Of a stretch of DNA of 64,000 nucleotides, positions 51,954-64,000 are shown in pieces. The position numbers were made by a program, and so were the translations under genes. Origin of the DNA: Anthopleura xanthogrammica. Its lineage: Eukaryota; Cnidaria; Anthozoa; Actiniaria; Actiniidae. The notes below the pieces were generated by a model. It was given only the letters and a program-made list of their open reading frames with translations. It ran no database searches and had not been told where the DNA came from. How positions within the stretch are numbered: the stretch's first letter is position 1; each line of letters starts with the position of its first letter. The stretch is taken from NCBI GenBank assembly GCA_964019055.1, contig OZ025212.1, positions 14,406,891-14,470,890 of the forward strand, in the 5' to 3' direction.

Positions 51954-54900
51954 ATGAATTTTTTTCCCTGGCGTTCGACTTTGGCGGTTTTGTGTGCTCT
52001 GTGTGTGTCGAGTGTTTTGGGAGCGACAACGTTCGACGACCTGAAGACATCCTTCGCGCAATATAACAAATGGATTCCTCCAAGTTCATCCCAAGGAATC
52101 GAAGGGAAGCTCTCGTTCTTGTTCAAGACACATGTACGAGATTCTATCCTTCTCTACCAAGATGACGGTGGCAGGGATTATCTGAGCGTTGAACTACTAA
52201 GCGCAAAAGTGTTGTTGAGTTTTGGTGCATCGGGGAATTCTGTGCGTGTTCAGATCGGTTATGATTTGGCTGACATGCTGTGGCATAAAGTAGTGGTTCA
52301 ACTAAACAGCGATCGAGTTATTCTTACTCTCGATCAAAACTTAACTCAAACAGCTACAATTCCAAGACCGCGTAACGAAGCACTTTTAGGAAACTCTGGC
52401 TTCTTATACATCGGTGGGTTTCCAAGTTCTTTAAGCCTGTCGCAATTGTCAACTCCACAAGTTGCATTTAAGAAGAGATTTGTCGGATGCATCAAGAAGA
52501 TCATGATGACGAATACAGAAAGAGTGTTGGAAAGAGCGGTTCTCATCAAGTCCAAAGGCACCAAGAGTGGCTGTTTAAACGAATGTAGAGTTAGAAACCC
52601 TTGCTTGAATAATGGAAAATGCGTAAATAGGTTTTCGAAGGCTAAATGTGATTGCAGTGGGACTGGATTTGAAGGAAAGCGATGCGAGAAAGGTTAGTTT
52701 GCAAATTCTTTAATGTTTTTGTACATAACTAACTATCTATCCATTTAACTCAAGTGTATCTTTTGTCTTCTTATTGACTTACACTATGCTTGCTTTTAGT
52801 TTCGACTTGTGCTTTGTTTTGCAAAGTCTAGCATTCTTATTAGTCAGAACATGGATTTTTTTGCTCCCTACAGATACAATTATGTATTGCGCACTCTAAT
52901 AGTCCAGTCATATTTTCCAGTCATCATGAATGACAACCAGATTGACTGTCGGAACGTGTTGTCACAGCTAGAGACACAACGTCACAACTTACAGAATAAA
53001 CAAATGGTTAATAAGACGGCAACAGGAAAAAGGATTATCTCAAAATATCGAACTTTCTAGAATTATCCTCTGTTTTAAATACAATATTGAAAGCACGGAC
53101 AACTTTTACAACAATGGCAAACATCATCTTCATCATTATCAAATTGTGGTTTTTAAGATTATAAGCAAATTAAACCTTTTTAAAACGCAGTACATTTAGA
53201 CAATTCTTACGTAAAAAATACCAGCACTTGGGTGACATTTACCTGTAACGTTCAAGAAATAAATCTGTTGTTTCATAGTTATGCTCGAAGTTTTGAGCTA
53301 TAACGAGTTTCGATACCAGAAAAATGTCGGGATTCCAGACAACTTTGCATTCAAAAGTTTGTTTTTGAGTATACTGAATATTTTTTAGTTTTAAAATTAG
53401 TTGCAGATAAAAAACAATTCCCTAATCCGTTTTTTCAGAAATGTCCGGTAAGAGTTTTTTCCTCTTCGTGAGTCATCAACTATTGCGAAATTTATGCCAT
53501 CTTAACTCTGTTTACAATTTAAATATGCTGACTAAACCCTTGAAGGAAAAAGCATTTGTATAGTTCCATAACTACATTCCGAAATCAAAAGTTTAATAGT
53601 TTTTCAACATATATGCAAACAATTTCATAAGCGCTACTATGAGAGGAAAATTTTACACGTTGCATTTGTCAGCAGGGGATGAAAAGATGTTCCATCCGAG
53701 GTCACCGAAACCTTCGGATATGTGGCCGGAGAAAGAATGATTTTTTCTTCGAAATTTTGCTATGGAACAATATCATGGTGTAATTTTCATTCTTCTCTCG
53801 TCGATACCCAGAAATGTCCCAGCTAAACGGAAATCATCCTCGAGCGATTCGTCAGTCGTTTCGGTCCTTTAACGGGCTCACCAAATCAAACTTGTATCAG
53901 AATTTTTAATTTCAGAAAAATTTCAGATATCGTATTAGTCGACTAACTATGAAAGTCTACGTTGATAATATAGATAGGAATATTTTTTTCCCGCTTTGCA
54001 TTGGCTTTTTACGCAGTAAGATCATATGAATCTTGCAAGGTCATTTTTGAATTCATTTTGCATGTCATTTTTTTGCCAGAAACACTTAAAATAAACTCTT
54101 TACTTTTGGGCGTAATGTTCTCCTGATTCAAATCACAAGTTTGTCATTCCCTTGAGTATTTTTTCTTTGTTTTCTTTGATAACGCTTTAGGACTTGTTAC
54201 GTTTGGCATAATAACCTTTTCTGAGTGAAATAAACAGGATACATTGTGGTCTAGCTTGGGTACAAACAACGTAAAAAAAGATGTTTGGTATCCAAGCTAG
54301 ACCACAATGCACTATGTTAGCTATCCAAGAAAAAAATCTGTTTTCCCATTCCTGCACACGCGTCATCTCCTTGAGTATTATTTCTTTGTTTGCCATTGAC
54401 AAGTGGACTTTTTTCTTTAATATCCAAAGCATCAATCTTTGCCTTTTTTCTTGCAGAGATGCTTCGTTTACGCTTGTCATCATCAGATTACCTTGTCTAT
54501 GACATGTCTGATCGTCCACAGGCTACACGCCAAGATCACCTCAACGTTCACTTCAAGACATCCAAAAACAATGGTCTCCTGCTTCAGACCAGCTTTTCCC
54601 AAGACTACGTCACGATCAAACTATCCAATGGGAGAATAATAGTAAAATGGAACCTCGGATCTGGGAAACTCGAACTATCCATTGGAAACAACCTTCATGA
54701 TGATCGCTGGCATATGATTGACGTCCGAAGGTTTAGGAGAAATGTCAAGGCTATCTTGGATGGCGTTAATACAAAAGAAAGCATATGCCCACCCTCCCAC
54801 AGTACATTCAACATGAACGGAGGAGAGGGTAAGGTCTTTGTCGGTGGTTCCCAAACCGTAGCAAAGCAGGACAGATTCGAGGGTTGTCTACGGAAAGTAG

Positions 54901-55640
54901 TCTTCGGTGGCGTTGAATTCGTGAGTAAACTAAAATCAAGCGATCCTAGATTTTCTGTCGTAGGCACCAAAGTTTGGTCATGTAGAGTTCCAACCTTGAC
55001 AACAGTACCCGTGACAACGGTACCCATAGTAACTAGAGCTACTAGAGTCAGAGGTAGGGAAAGAAACCGCCATGGACGAAAGAGAGTGTCGAACCCGAAT
55101 AACAGGAGAGAAAAGTCGTCAGTTGTTATACAGTTAGATACTGAAAATCCTAAAACTGCAATCCCAAGAGTTAAGACCACAGAAATTCACTCTACAAAGA
55201 AGCTGAAAAAACCTACGAGTTGTTCGCCTAATGATGTTCGATGCGTTATGAAGACTCATTCAGATGGTCCACGTACAAAAAGTCCAACGAAAAAACCAGT
55301 CAAATCAGATCCGTGTCGAAAATTCAAAAACTGCACCAAAAGGCCTGAAACCACAGCCTCACCCACGTCGAATGCTTCCTCTACTGTTGGTACCGCGAAG
55401 ATGCAAGCACTAAATGAAGCATCTAAAGAACTTGGAAACGTCCCCACAGCAGTTGGTCTGGTCGTGGGATCCATTTTACTGTTCTTACTCTGTGGTTTTA
55501 TTTCGCACAGGTTTATGAAACGTCGAGAACAAAAGCATCGTAGAGCTCATGAAATAAAGATCGAAGTAAGAGATGAAGACGATGAAGACCAGAAAAAAGA
55601 CTATGATGGATTCCACCAAGATGTTTTAGTCACGAACTAA
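51954..55640 (+). CDS. Neurexin-like receptor with one LNS-EGF-LNS block
   Basis: Single-pass cell-surface protein. Exons 51954-52692 and 54457-55640 join in phase (GAAAG|GTTAGT, TTGCAG acceptor) to 640 residues. Order: signal peptide (1-23), laminin-G/LNS domain (about 25-200; ILLYQDDGGRDYLSVEL, GFLYIGGFP), EGF domain (about 205-245; CDCSGTGFEGKRC is the neurexin-type signature), second LNS domain (about 250-425; DYLVYDMSDRPQ, NGLLLQTS, DDRWHMIDVRR), a Thr/Lys/Pro-rich stalk, a transmembrane span (about 578-596) and a 44-residue tail. The domain pair matches repeat I of alpha-neurexins; repeats II-III are absent. The tail ends DVLVTN, lacking the neurexin EYYV PDZ ligand and the 4.1-binding signature. 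Whether it is a neurexin paralogue or a truncated form cannot be told here. Confidence 0.85.
54243..54308. repeat. 66-nt hairpin in the neurexin-like intron
   Basis: ATTGTGGTCTAGCTTGGGTA faces TATCCAAGCTAGACCACAAT, with about 27-bp arms and an A-rich loop. Size and pairing suit a pre-miRNA, but the flanking palindromic repeats suggest a small MITE. Confidence 0.55.
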
Positions 55641-55730
55641 GCTGTACCTGATTTTGAAACTTGACAAGTGTCAATGTGTTTGTTGTTATTGTTGTTGTTG
55701 TTCAGTCGTTGTCGAATTGTTGTAGTTTTA

Positions 55731-55865
55731 TAGACCCCTTGCAGCTCGTCGGAATGCAGTTCAATTTGGAGGACAAAACAAGAGGTTTCCAATTCTCAGG
55801 AGATTGAAATTCTTTTGTTTTGTTCTCCAAATTGAGCTGCTTTGACGTCAAGTGAAAGGGGTCTA
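55731..55865. mobile_element. Palindromic MITE, family A copy 4
   Basis: TAGACCCCTTGCAGCTCG and GACGTCAAGTGAAAGGGGTCTA bound 135 bp, flanked by TA. It lies about 90 bases after the neurexin-like stop codon and is probably in its 3' UTR. Confidence 0.8.
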
Positions 55866-56129
55866 TATGGGGTATTTTCTGATTATATCCGCATCGATCC
55901 GAACGGACATGGGAATTCATAATGGGGTTAGTATCAAATGCATTTATTTACTTTTTATAAAGATAAACAACGAAATTAATTCGTGACCAAGTTTCACGTG
56001 ACTCACGAATGCCAGCCAAACTGACAAAATTTGCTCATGCAAAGATGCAGGTCATTGGAACAGAAAACGCTAAAGTCAGACAATCAGTTATAAAGGGCTC
56101 TAGATCTAGTGCTAGCTAAGCCTAATTTT

Positions 56130-56259
56130 TAGACCCTCTGCACTGAGCACGTCGGAATGCAGCTCGATTTGGAGGACAAAACAATAGGTTACAATTCTCT
56201 GAAGATAACTTGTTTTGTCCGCCAAATTGAGCTGCTTTGACGTCACTTGTAGTGGTCTG
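56130..56259. mobile_element. Palindromic MITE, family A copy 5
   Basis: TAGACCCTCTGCACTGAGC at the left and GACGTCACTTGTAGTGGTCT at the right; the most diverged of the five family A copies, lacking a complete right terminus. Confidence 0.7.
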
Positions 56260-56277
56260 TAAGTAAGGGTGCTTTTG

Positions 56278-56388
56278 CATAAAGTTAGGACAATCCTACT
56301 GCTAGGACCGTTTACACATGCAGTGTGTCTCCTTGAGAAGAAAAATAGAACTCTTGTCCCTAACACCAGGGTTATCCTAACTTTATGT
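56278..56388. repeat. Inverted repeat with CATAAAGTTAGGA ends
   Basis: CATAAAGTTAGGACAATCCT at the left faces AGGGTTATCCTAACTTTATG at the right, about 111 bp. It follows MITE A copy 5 directly. Confidence 0.6.
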
Positions 56389-59300
56389 ACAACAGAGTTC
56401 AATAAAGAATCTTCAAATAATTTTTCATGAAAAAATCGAAAGATTTTTTGAATGTTTTGATTGGGGAGTTTTGCTCTTATTTTCTCTCTTTGATTTACTT
56501 TTACCACGAAAAAATATTCAGCAGAATAAAAGCTTGAAAGAAAAGGAAAAAAAAAATAATTTGAAATGAAAAACCTATGCCTTGCTCATTGTGTAAAGAA
56601 TATAGGAGGGCTGAAAAGTAAACTAGCCACAGGGAGCCCAAGCAGGATTTTAGAGACTAGCCGGATGTGATATTATTTCCATATGTAGCGGACGTAGTGG
56701 TGAATCATCTTTTCTTTTCCTGTAATAAATCCCCCCTGTTATATATATCCCCCTTTACATTGATGGATTACCGTCGTGCAGCCCCGTAGCACATGGACAG
56801 TCCACTCACACTATAGTTTTTTTCTGAGTATATTCGCGTTTCAAAGCTTTTACAGTTATTATTGTACGAAGGCAATCTTAATAGAACGGATTTCAGACGT
56901 TTTTTTATGCCCCCTCCCCCCGATTAAAAGCCCACCCAGCTTATAAACGGTATTCTACGGTATAGGATACTTACTTTTCAAATGCTGGTTTTTCGTCAGA
57001 GAAAAGATCATGACGTTACACGATTTTTAGCCTTGAAAATAAGGCCAATCAGGCCTCTCCAACTCCACTACTTGGAAACTCATAAATCATTGGTGGAAGC
57101 TGCGCGTACGTGGTTATTAGCCATTCCGGCGCAAGGTTGAGGAAAAAGGGGACGAAAGACACGCCATTTTGGAAATATGTCCCCTAAAACTCCCACAATG
57201 CACTGCAATGCCAACTCGACCCAGTTTTTCCTCAACCAAATAAAAAGGGTCAAAGTTCGAGAAGTCTAGAGGACTTTGATCAGTCTGTATTATGATCAAC
57301 TTCAGTCAGTTTGTTTGAAAAAATTTTCCTTGTGGGAGTTAATAGTGATCACAATGGACAAGATAACTAGGAGGTGAGTCTTATCACATATTATCTTAGA
57401 CAATGTTCATTCTCCCAAGCTTAATGGTAGTCTTAGATGTATGAAGGGCTAGTGTTGTAATGCTTATTAAAACGACCCCTTTACAGTAAGCTAATATTTC
57501 CCTATCCTTGGTCTAATAAAAATATATTTAAAGTAAAGTACAGACTCTAGATAAAAATGCAATGAAAAATTAATACTCTAAGATAATTATCTGATCATTT
57601 TTCCTACTCACTTTTAAGTTAACTTGTAATATTTTAAACAATATGGCAATGATAGCTAATGAATGATTAACACAACTGCTAGCTATGTAATTATTACATC
57701 TAGTATGCATTCTGTATGGATGTTGTCATTCCAAATTTGAGTAGTCAAGCCAGTCAGAAACCTGCAGGACAGCATATTTTTGTTGCATCAGATGGACTCA
57801 GTGTTACAATGCTATTGTTCTTTGATGGTCTCTGATTGGCTCTACTAGCCAAAGTTGGAATGTTTTCATTCTACATTTTGATTAGTTCTCACTGTCTAAG
57901 TGGCCCCGGTTATAATAGTGGTCACACCGTAAACAATAGAAAACAAAGGTTTTTGCACAAGTTTGTACTTTTCAGGTTTACTGTTTACACACTATATATC
58001 ATTTAATATTATTATTATTATATAAATATTCCTAAGGAATTAATAATTAAGCACTTGGAGGAAGGGAAGGCAGTGGCGGGCAAAGTCTTTGTAACTGATC
58101 CACCTCTCGGATCCCCCCAAGATGCCCCCATCTCGTAAATGAAATGAGAAAATAACTTCAAAAAGTCTCAGCATTCACTTTACATCTATATCTAAAAGAG
58201 CATAGTAGAATGATATTCATAGATTGAATTCTAAAATGAGGTTATGCAGTTGTCCTACAGTATGCAAGACAGTGTGCAAAGAGTGAGGGGAAGAAATGAA
58301 TTTCTTGTTATAACCGTGTCTACTTTTTTTTTATTTGAATATACAAAATGTCACTCTAAATTACTAAAGTTTGCTAAATGATTGGCCAACACTGCCTGAA
58401 AAAGAAGCCTAAAGCAGTTATTATTAATTTTATTATAACTGTAGTACCAGCTAAATTTAGAAGCATTTAAGAGATTATACTATACTTGTGCTATATACTT
58501 TAGTGAATGCAATACAATAGTTAGGGCCAGTATATAAAACTAATATTTTCTATGGCAGTAAGTTAGTAAGTTAATCAGTTTTCAAGGCTCGAATCCCATC
58601 AAGGTCAGAGATTAACTTTCTCAGAGTTTTTCCAAAAAATAATTATTAATTATTTCTATTTATATCAGTGCTCTAGTTTAGCTTTTGGCAAGACCAAACA
58701 TCTAAGCAGAAAAGTTTCATGGGGTAATGCTATTGACACAAAACCTCCCAAGGAGTGTGAAGAGGGGGTGATGCTTGGTCTTATTTATGGATATATTGAG
58801 AGCCCCATCCCTTGCCGCAGCACAGAAACCCATCTAGACTCCATATATTCTGACAAATTTATAAATTAACCTAGCTACTGAGACTTTTCTAATTATAAGA
58901 ACCTTAGAGATAGAAATATTCAGTTTGGTTAGAAGTTTTTTCATTTCAGATCACTTAATATTTTATCTTAATATTTTATCTGTTAGAGTTCAAGAGTTTT
59001 AGCAGTAATGTGATCTGGAAATTTTATGGGAAAACATTCACCCAAGAGAAAAAAAAAATTAAGGTCTAAAGGCATACTGTTTTCTCATTTCACACCACTT
59101 GTCATTTCCTTAGTATCATTTCTTTCTTTAACAGTTGCTATAGCTTCCAATATAGACCTCATTGTTGGCTCAGAATTACCACACAATAGGAGAATCAGGA
59201 TACAAAACTTATTGCAATTTTGAGCTGGTTATATTGACGGTGTTAAAATAAAATATACCGGTATTCTGTATTGGCCTTCATCACTTCACGACTACAGCCA

Positions 59301-59522
59301 ATATGATATATATTTTCTTCCAACTAGCTGTCAATATAAACCCCAATTGGCAGCTCAAAATTGCAGTAAGTTATAAATATGGATACAACTCAAACAAATA
59401 TAAATCTTATTCTCCAGAGAATGATATGTTGTCTGAAATGGGCTAACTATATGCACCAAGCTAAAACAGGTCTATTGCCTATCCAATTGAGGAAAAGGCC
59501 ATTAATTTATAATGTTGTCTAT

Positions 59523-62500
59523 CTATCTATAGCTTTCTCTTCTACTTAGAGTTGAAGCACTGTTCGAAGGAGATTCTGTTTCATCTCGACATTTGAAAAT
59601 TTGAACTCTATTATTACCCCAGTCACTAACGACAACCTTTGAACCCCCAACAATTGAAATACTCAGAGGGAAGGCAAACTGACCTATGCCTTTGCCACTT
59701 GTCCCAAACGAATTTAAGACTGTTCCATTAATTTTAAAAAACTGTAGTCTATGGTTTTCAAAGTCACACACTACAACATTATTATTCTTGTCAATTGCAA
59801 GCCCCCGAGGGCCACATAGTTCACCTCGTCTGATACCTGGTTGACCAATCACATGAGAGAACTTGCCATTCTGGTCAAAAACTTTGAGGACATTGTTTCC
59901 AGTGTCTGCCACAACGAAACAGCTCTCAAAATCATGAAAAATGGCAGCTCTTGGATGGACTAGCCTTTCACCACCCCTGTCACCAAATTTGAAGAGGAAT
60001 TTTCCATCATAGTTGAACACTTGGATTCTGTGGTTGTTCCAGTCAGTAACTATGAGGCGGTCGTTGCCATCAATGGAAATGCCACAGGGTCCATTGAATT
60101 GGCCTGGACCATTTCCTTCTGTTCCAAATTTTCTTATAAATCTGAGAAGAAAATGATATCCCATTTAGTCATCTGTTTCATGAGATTTTTCAAAAGAAGT
60201 TTACCTCAAAAGTATTCCTCTCATACTCTCCACAAATTATGGGAAATAAATCTCACAATTCACCACTTTATTTACATCAGTTCACTCAAACAAAGTATTC
60301 AAGCAAAGCTTCAAGGTAGTTTCAAAGGATTATGCAAATTTGAACCTCGACTGAATGCTTTGTGTTTGACCAGTGAACCAATTTATGGAAAGTGATGAAT
60401 AGGAGGTAGACAAAGTTTTGAACTTAACAATGTATTGGAATATCCACATGTTTGTGACATACAGCTGTCACCAATATTGGCAGTGCCTATGATTACAACA
60501 TACTAGATCATGGCAGCATTAGGGTGTCTCTAAAGGAGTGAAATGAAAACTAAGTTTTCATGCATTTTGGACCACTGGCTCTGGATCTAAATAAATGGTA
60601 AGAGGAAATACCAACACCAGTATGGGACTTTCGAAAATCCATTAAATTTTCATGCATTTTGGACCACTGGCACTGGATGTAAATCAATGGAAAGAGGAAA
60701 TTACAACATCAACATGGGACTTTACAAAATCCATTCTATTGACAGACCCTACAGTTCGCTGGAAAACCAAAGGATGAGGATGGTATAATGTGTAATTTCA
60801 GAAAAAATATCTTTAGTTCACCCAGGAGGAGGGAAATTAAAAATTCTAGGTTTTGGGAGGATCAGTAATCAAACACATCTCTCAAAAGGCCATGAATACA
60901 ACACACAATAACATACATACCTTCCTGTCTTGATATCAAACACTTGTATTCTGTTATTGTCACTATCAGTAGCAAAGATGTTTCTCTCGGCCTTGTCAAA
61001 TGCAATTGACATTGGGTGCATGAATTGACCATCATTACTTCCTTCCTGGCCAAACTCAAGCATGTGGGCACCATCAGAGGTATACACCTGGACATGGTGC
61101 TTCAAGCTGTCAGACACAACTACCTGGCCTAGCATATTCCCAGCAACACCATGAGGCTGTAACAGCTTTCCACTCGTTTGTCCTTGCACATGTGACCCAA
61201 ATGACTTAACAGGTGTCAGGACAGGGTGTTTGACGTAAACCCTAAAGGGACTTCCTTCAATATGCTGACCACTTACTTCTACCTGGACTTTGTGGATCCC
61301 AGGAACCCGGGGGATGTAACTGACCTCATAGGTGCCGTCCTCGTAGTTTTTGATTGACGTGTCCAGCAGTCCCCACATGTCAGACTTCACTTCCACTACT
61401 ACATGATCGATTTCACTGTAATAGATTTCACCTTGTGCATTTCGGGTTGTGACCGTGAAGTAGACTTCTTCACCTGCAGATACATCTGTTATGCCATTCC
61501 CTTCAGCGGTGGAAGCAAGGGGCTCAGTGAGGCTTGTGCTGATGTGCCCCAGAGATTCCTTCTGAACGGCCTCGAAAGCTTCGGTGTTGGCTACGTATCC
61601 CACACGTTCATTCTCTGCCGGATTGGTCCCTACTACGATGGAATCGATCACATCCGTCCGCTCAAACACGTGATTCTTGATTGTCAATATCTCCTCGCTC
61701 AAATTACGTCCCAAGAGCTCTTCAGTAAACTCGATTGATCCTTTTGTTTGTTTATGCATTGTTTCATACATTTTGAGCTGGAATGTCAGGTTCTCTTGTT
61801 TATCTTTACGAATCCTTTCCACCTCTTGAAGCATGTCTTCTTCATGTTTCTTTAAAATATCAATCAGATTGCCAATTTTCGTTCGAATGTCCTTCTTCGT
61901 ATAATCAATCTGTTCCTGTACTTCGATGCTCCGGAATTCTATGTTGTTGATTCCAAGTTCCAGGGACTTGAGTTTCGTCTTCAATTTAGCATTTGCATCT
62001 CGGAGCTTCATCTTCTGATCGTTCGCCGCCTCATCAATGTCGACAATGCGATGTTTATGCTGAATAGCGACATTGCAGACATGGCAAACGCAAGCATCAC
62101 AGTCATAACAGAAGTACTCGACAATTCCTCTCTCGTTAAATTTGTGTGCACATAAAGTAGACCTTCTTAGAAGATCCTCGTAATCTTTGATCTTCAATTT
62201 TCCCAAGGTGACTGTTCTGTGCCCGCTGTTTCGAGTAATAACATGGTGAGCTTTCAGACACTCTTCACACATAAAAGTACTGCATGTGAAACAAAAGGAA
62301 TTGAGCAGTAGATTTCTATGACAATTACCACAGCTGGCTTCGGAGTAACTTCTTCTTTTGGCTACAAATACGTCCAGTAGACGATTCAGGAAAAAACTGG
62401 GCGGTAGTGTATCAAAGCGACCTCCTTCTGGCTTGCGAATTTCAAACTGGCAAACCGGGCAGTCGATGGTTTCTTGGTAAGGTCTGCTAAAGGAGAGCTG

Positions 62501-62671
62501 ATTCAAGCACTCGCAGCAAAACGAATGTAAACAGGGTGTGATTTTCGGGTGTTTGTAAATGTTTGAACACAAACAGCAAGTAAGAAGGTCCTCCAAGTTG
62601 TCTAAAATGCTCTGGATGTCCATGCCTGTAAAAGAACGCTTGGGAACGGTGGGATATTGATTCTTATCCAT
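59523..62671 (-). CDS. TRIM-NHL protein (TRIM2/3/71 type), two exons
   Basis: RING E3 ubiquitin ligase with an RNA or protein-binding NHL beta-propeller. Exons 62671-60921 and 60141-59523 join in phase (GGAAG|GTATGT, TTCTCAG acceptor) to 789 residues. Order: RING (about 32-74; CCLCSNIYKHP, CPVC), B-box 1 (about 114-153; CGNCHRN, CEECLKAHH), B-box 2 (about 174-208; CYDCDACVCHVC, QHKHR), coiled coil (about 215-330), filamin/IGFLMN domain (about 395-490; GTYEVSYIPRVPGIHKVQV, SPFRVYV) and six NHL repeats, each with a DSDNNRIQVF or DWNNHRIQVF type signature. The start is the first in-frame ATG; a nearby upstream codon is TTG. An upstream Met alternative was not seen. The intron holds a tandem duplication. 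The subtype (TRIM2/3 versus TRIM71/LIN-41) cannot be fixed without alignment. Confidence 0.92.
60553..60735. repeat. Tandem duplication of about 92 bp in the TRIM-NHL intron
   Basis: TTCATGCATTTTGGACCACTGG begins both halves, and GAGGAAAT and GGGACTTTCGAAAATCCATT recur at matching positions. Divergence is about 15 percent by eye, so it is not recent. Confidence 0.75.
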
Positions 62672-64000
62672 CGAGGCGAGGAGGGCTTGAATCAAACACA
62701 AATATCTATTTGCATATCGTGGGTTTGGAGGGGTTTTTTGTTACAGATGTTTACACGTGGCTTGTTTAGGTCAAAAGTGATATTTCTTTACCTCTCGTCA
62801 GACAAAATTTAAAATTTAAAATCCTGCAACCCAATAACTCGGTGGAGTCGTTTTTCCTCTTTGTCTATCATCTTTCTTAAGTTATAATGATCATTAATAA
62901 GTGCATTTATGTTGTCTTTCCTAAGTACTACTAAGTGTGACGTTCAGGCGGTTGACAACTCTATGGTCACGCATGGAGAACACTTAGGCTTTTGCTATTG
63001 TTTCCTGACGATGGTGTGTTAACCTGTCCAACTAATCTGAATATCTGTTTCAGCGTGTATTTCTGACGCAACCGATGCCTAGGAAATGGTTTTTTATCTA
63101 GACGATAGGAGCTCAATAATTCACCTCGCGTGTTGAGCTTAAGACGAGGTCAAACGTCCTATCCTTATATCCGAAACACGCGGGCTGATAAATTCATAAT
63201 TAATTGGTTTGTCACTTTGGTTTAAATGCTCGTTTATACATTGTATTCTGTATTGTTCTGCATCAAATACGGAGATAAATATATAAACTATCCAATTGGT
63301 GCCATTTTTATGGCATTTCGAGCTATTCTAGTGTGTAAGAGCCTAAGTTAATAGCATCAATTACATGCTTCTTGGCATTTTCTGAAGACACTTTATGTAA
63401 ATGGTACATGCTTTTGTGTGTAGGAACAAATTGGTCATCAATTATTTATTCATTTCGAGAAAAAGAACTTTGTTATCTAGGGTTGGGAGCAACATCCTGA
63501 ATTGCAATGCTCCAGAAGCATTAGGAATGTTAAACTGCGACAACATACTTCGGAAAGCGCAAGCAGTGTGCCCCCCACCTCATCCTCCCGTGACACCACA
63601 CAGCAGTATTAAAATGACTGTAATGTCAGCATAGCATAAATTAAAAAATATCAAAACAATATTGAATGTCAGACAATATTATGATTTTTTTAAGGTTGGC
63701 TTCTGAAATCAATTTTGGAAAATCATGATAAATGGGTTTTTAATAAAAAAATTTCCAGACAAATGAATCGCAATGCGGTTGCCAATTTTGGTGGTTCTGG
63801 AATTGTGTGGTTTTCGATCGATAGCATTTTTCGATTTTCCTCGTAACGGATGTCTTTTTCGAATGAAAGAAAATAAAGAAAGAGAAAAAAAAAGCAATAC
63901 AACAAGCTGGAAGCAAGCTATAATTTTTTTTCCAAGTCATAAAAATGCAGAACTTGTTTGTCAGTCGTACATCAGAAAATGAAAATTTCCATTTTGCTGC
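62672..64000. other. Region upstream of the TRIM-NHL gene
   Basis: Contains the TRIM-NHL promoter; no TATA box is evident near 62700. The rest is AT-rich without recognisable genes or repeats. Short frames at 63401-63634 and 63709-63940 have no supporting features. Confidence 0.5.

Larger units (their letters stand above)
55641..59522. other. Intergenic region between neurexin-like and TRIM-NHL genes
   Basis: No gene is supported. It contains the 3' UTR of the neurexin-like gene, two family A MITEs, an inverted repeat at 56278-56388, and degenerate fragments of family B (about 59020-59140 and 59378-59475) and of the 5711 repeat (59255-59370). One ATG with a good donor at 57353 (MDKITR|) could be a first exon, but nothing joins it. 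Confidence 0.5.

Noticed and set aside
54695..55180. 161-residue frame antisense to the neurexin-like exon
   Set aside because: It is the complement of a strongly supported LNS coding exon and has no domain.
57353..57372. Possible first coding exon (MDKITR with a GTGAGT donor)
   Set aside because: No in-phase downstream exon could be found before the oppositely oriented TRIM-NHL gene.

Overview
The window looks like nuclear DNA from an anthozoan cnidarian, most likely a stony coral or a close relative. This is an inference. The DNA is AT-rich, the genes are intron-bearing with GT-AG splice sites, the intergenic space is full of short inverted-repeat elements (MITEs), tRNA-derived SINEs and long trinucleotide arrays, and there is one 200-base assembly gap (26000-26199). 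The encoded proteins are clear metazoan orthologues. I rebuilt the exon structures by hand from splice consensus, reading frame and family motifs; no alignment or transcript data were available.

Layout. 422-8160 (-): a complete ten-exon ribonuclease T2 gene, with a 57-bp minisatellite (about 25 copies) and SINEs in its introns. 8827-12691 (+): an eight-exon HYLS1 centriole gene, divergent from RNase T2 across about 670 bp. 13691-18023 (-): a ten-exon mitochondrial ribosomal protein L4 gene, convergent with HYLS1. 18.0-36 kb: a gene-poor stretch with a possible two-exon gene of unknown function (21659-22390), a 3' gene end cut by the gap (25896-25999), an isolated signal-peptide exon (29528-29606), a LINE fragment and many inverted repeats. 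36886-38061 (+): a five-exon gene for a 61-residue secreted, arginine-rich peptide that I do not recognise. 39850-43119 (-): a SID1/SIDT-type membrane protein on only two exons, bracketed by inverted copies of one MITE. 46643-50738 (-): a sororin (CDCA5) orthologue with KEN box and C-terminal sororin motif. 51954-55640 (+): a short neurexin-like receptor made only of the first LNS-EGF-LNS block, a stalk and one membrane span. 59523-62671 (-): a TRIM-NHL protein.

The genes are not an operon or pathway cluster; they are ordinary neighbours. MRPL4 and sororin share a promoter layout (CAAGATGGCGG plus a TGCGCA motif). At least six inverted-repeat families recur, two of them with four or five copies each. 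The observations most worth following are the arginine-rich secreted peptide, the single-block neurexin, the intron-poor SIDT gene, the cnidarian sororin, a SINE-seeded minisatellite, a triple CRE array spaced exactly 11 bp apart, a degenerate TAGCGACA repeat block, and a hammerhead-ribozyme-like motif next to an (AAT)n tail.
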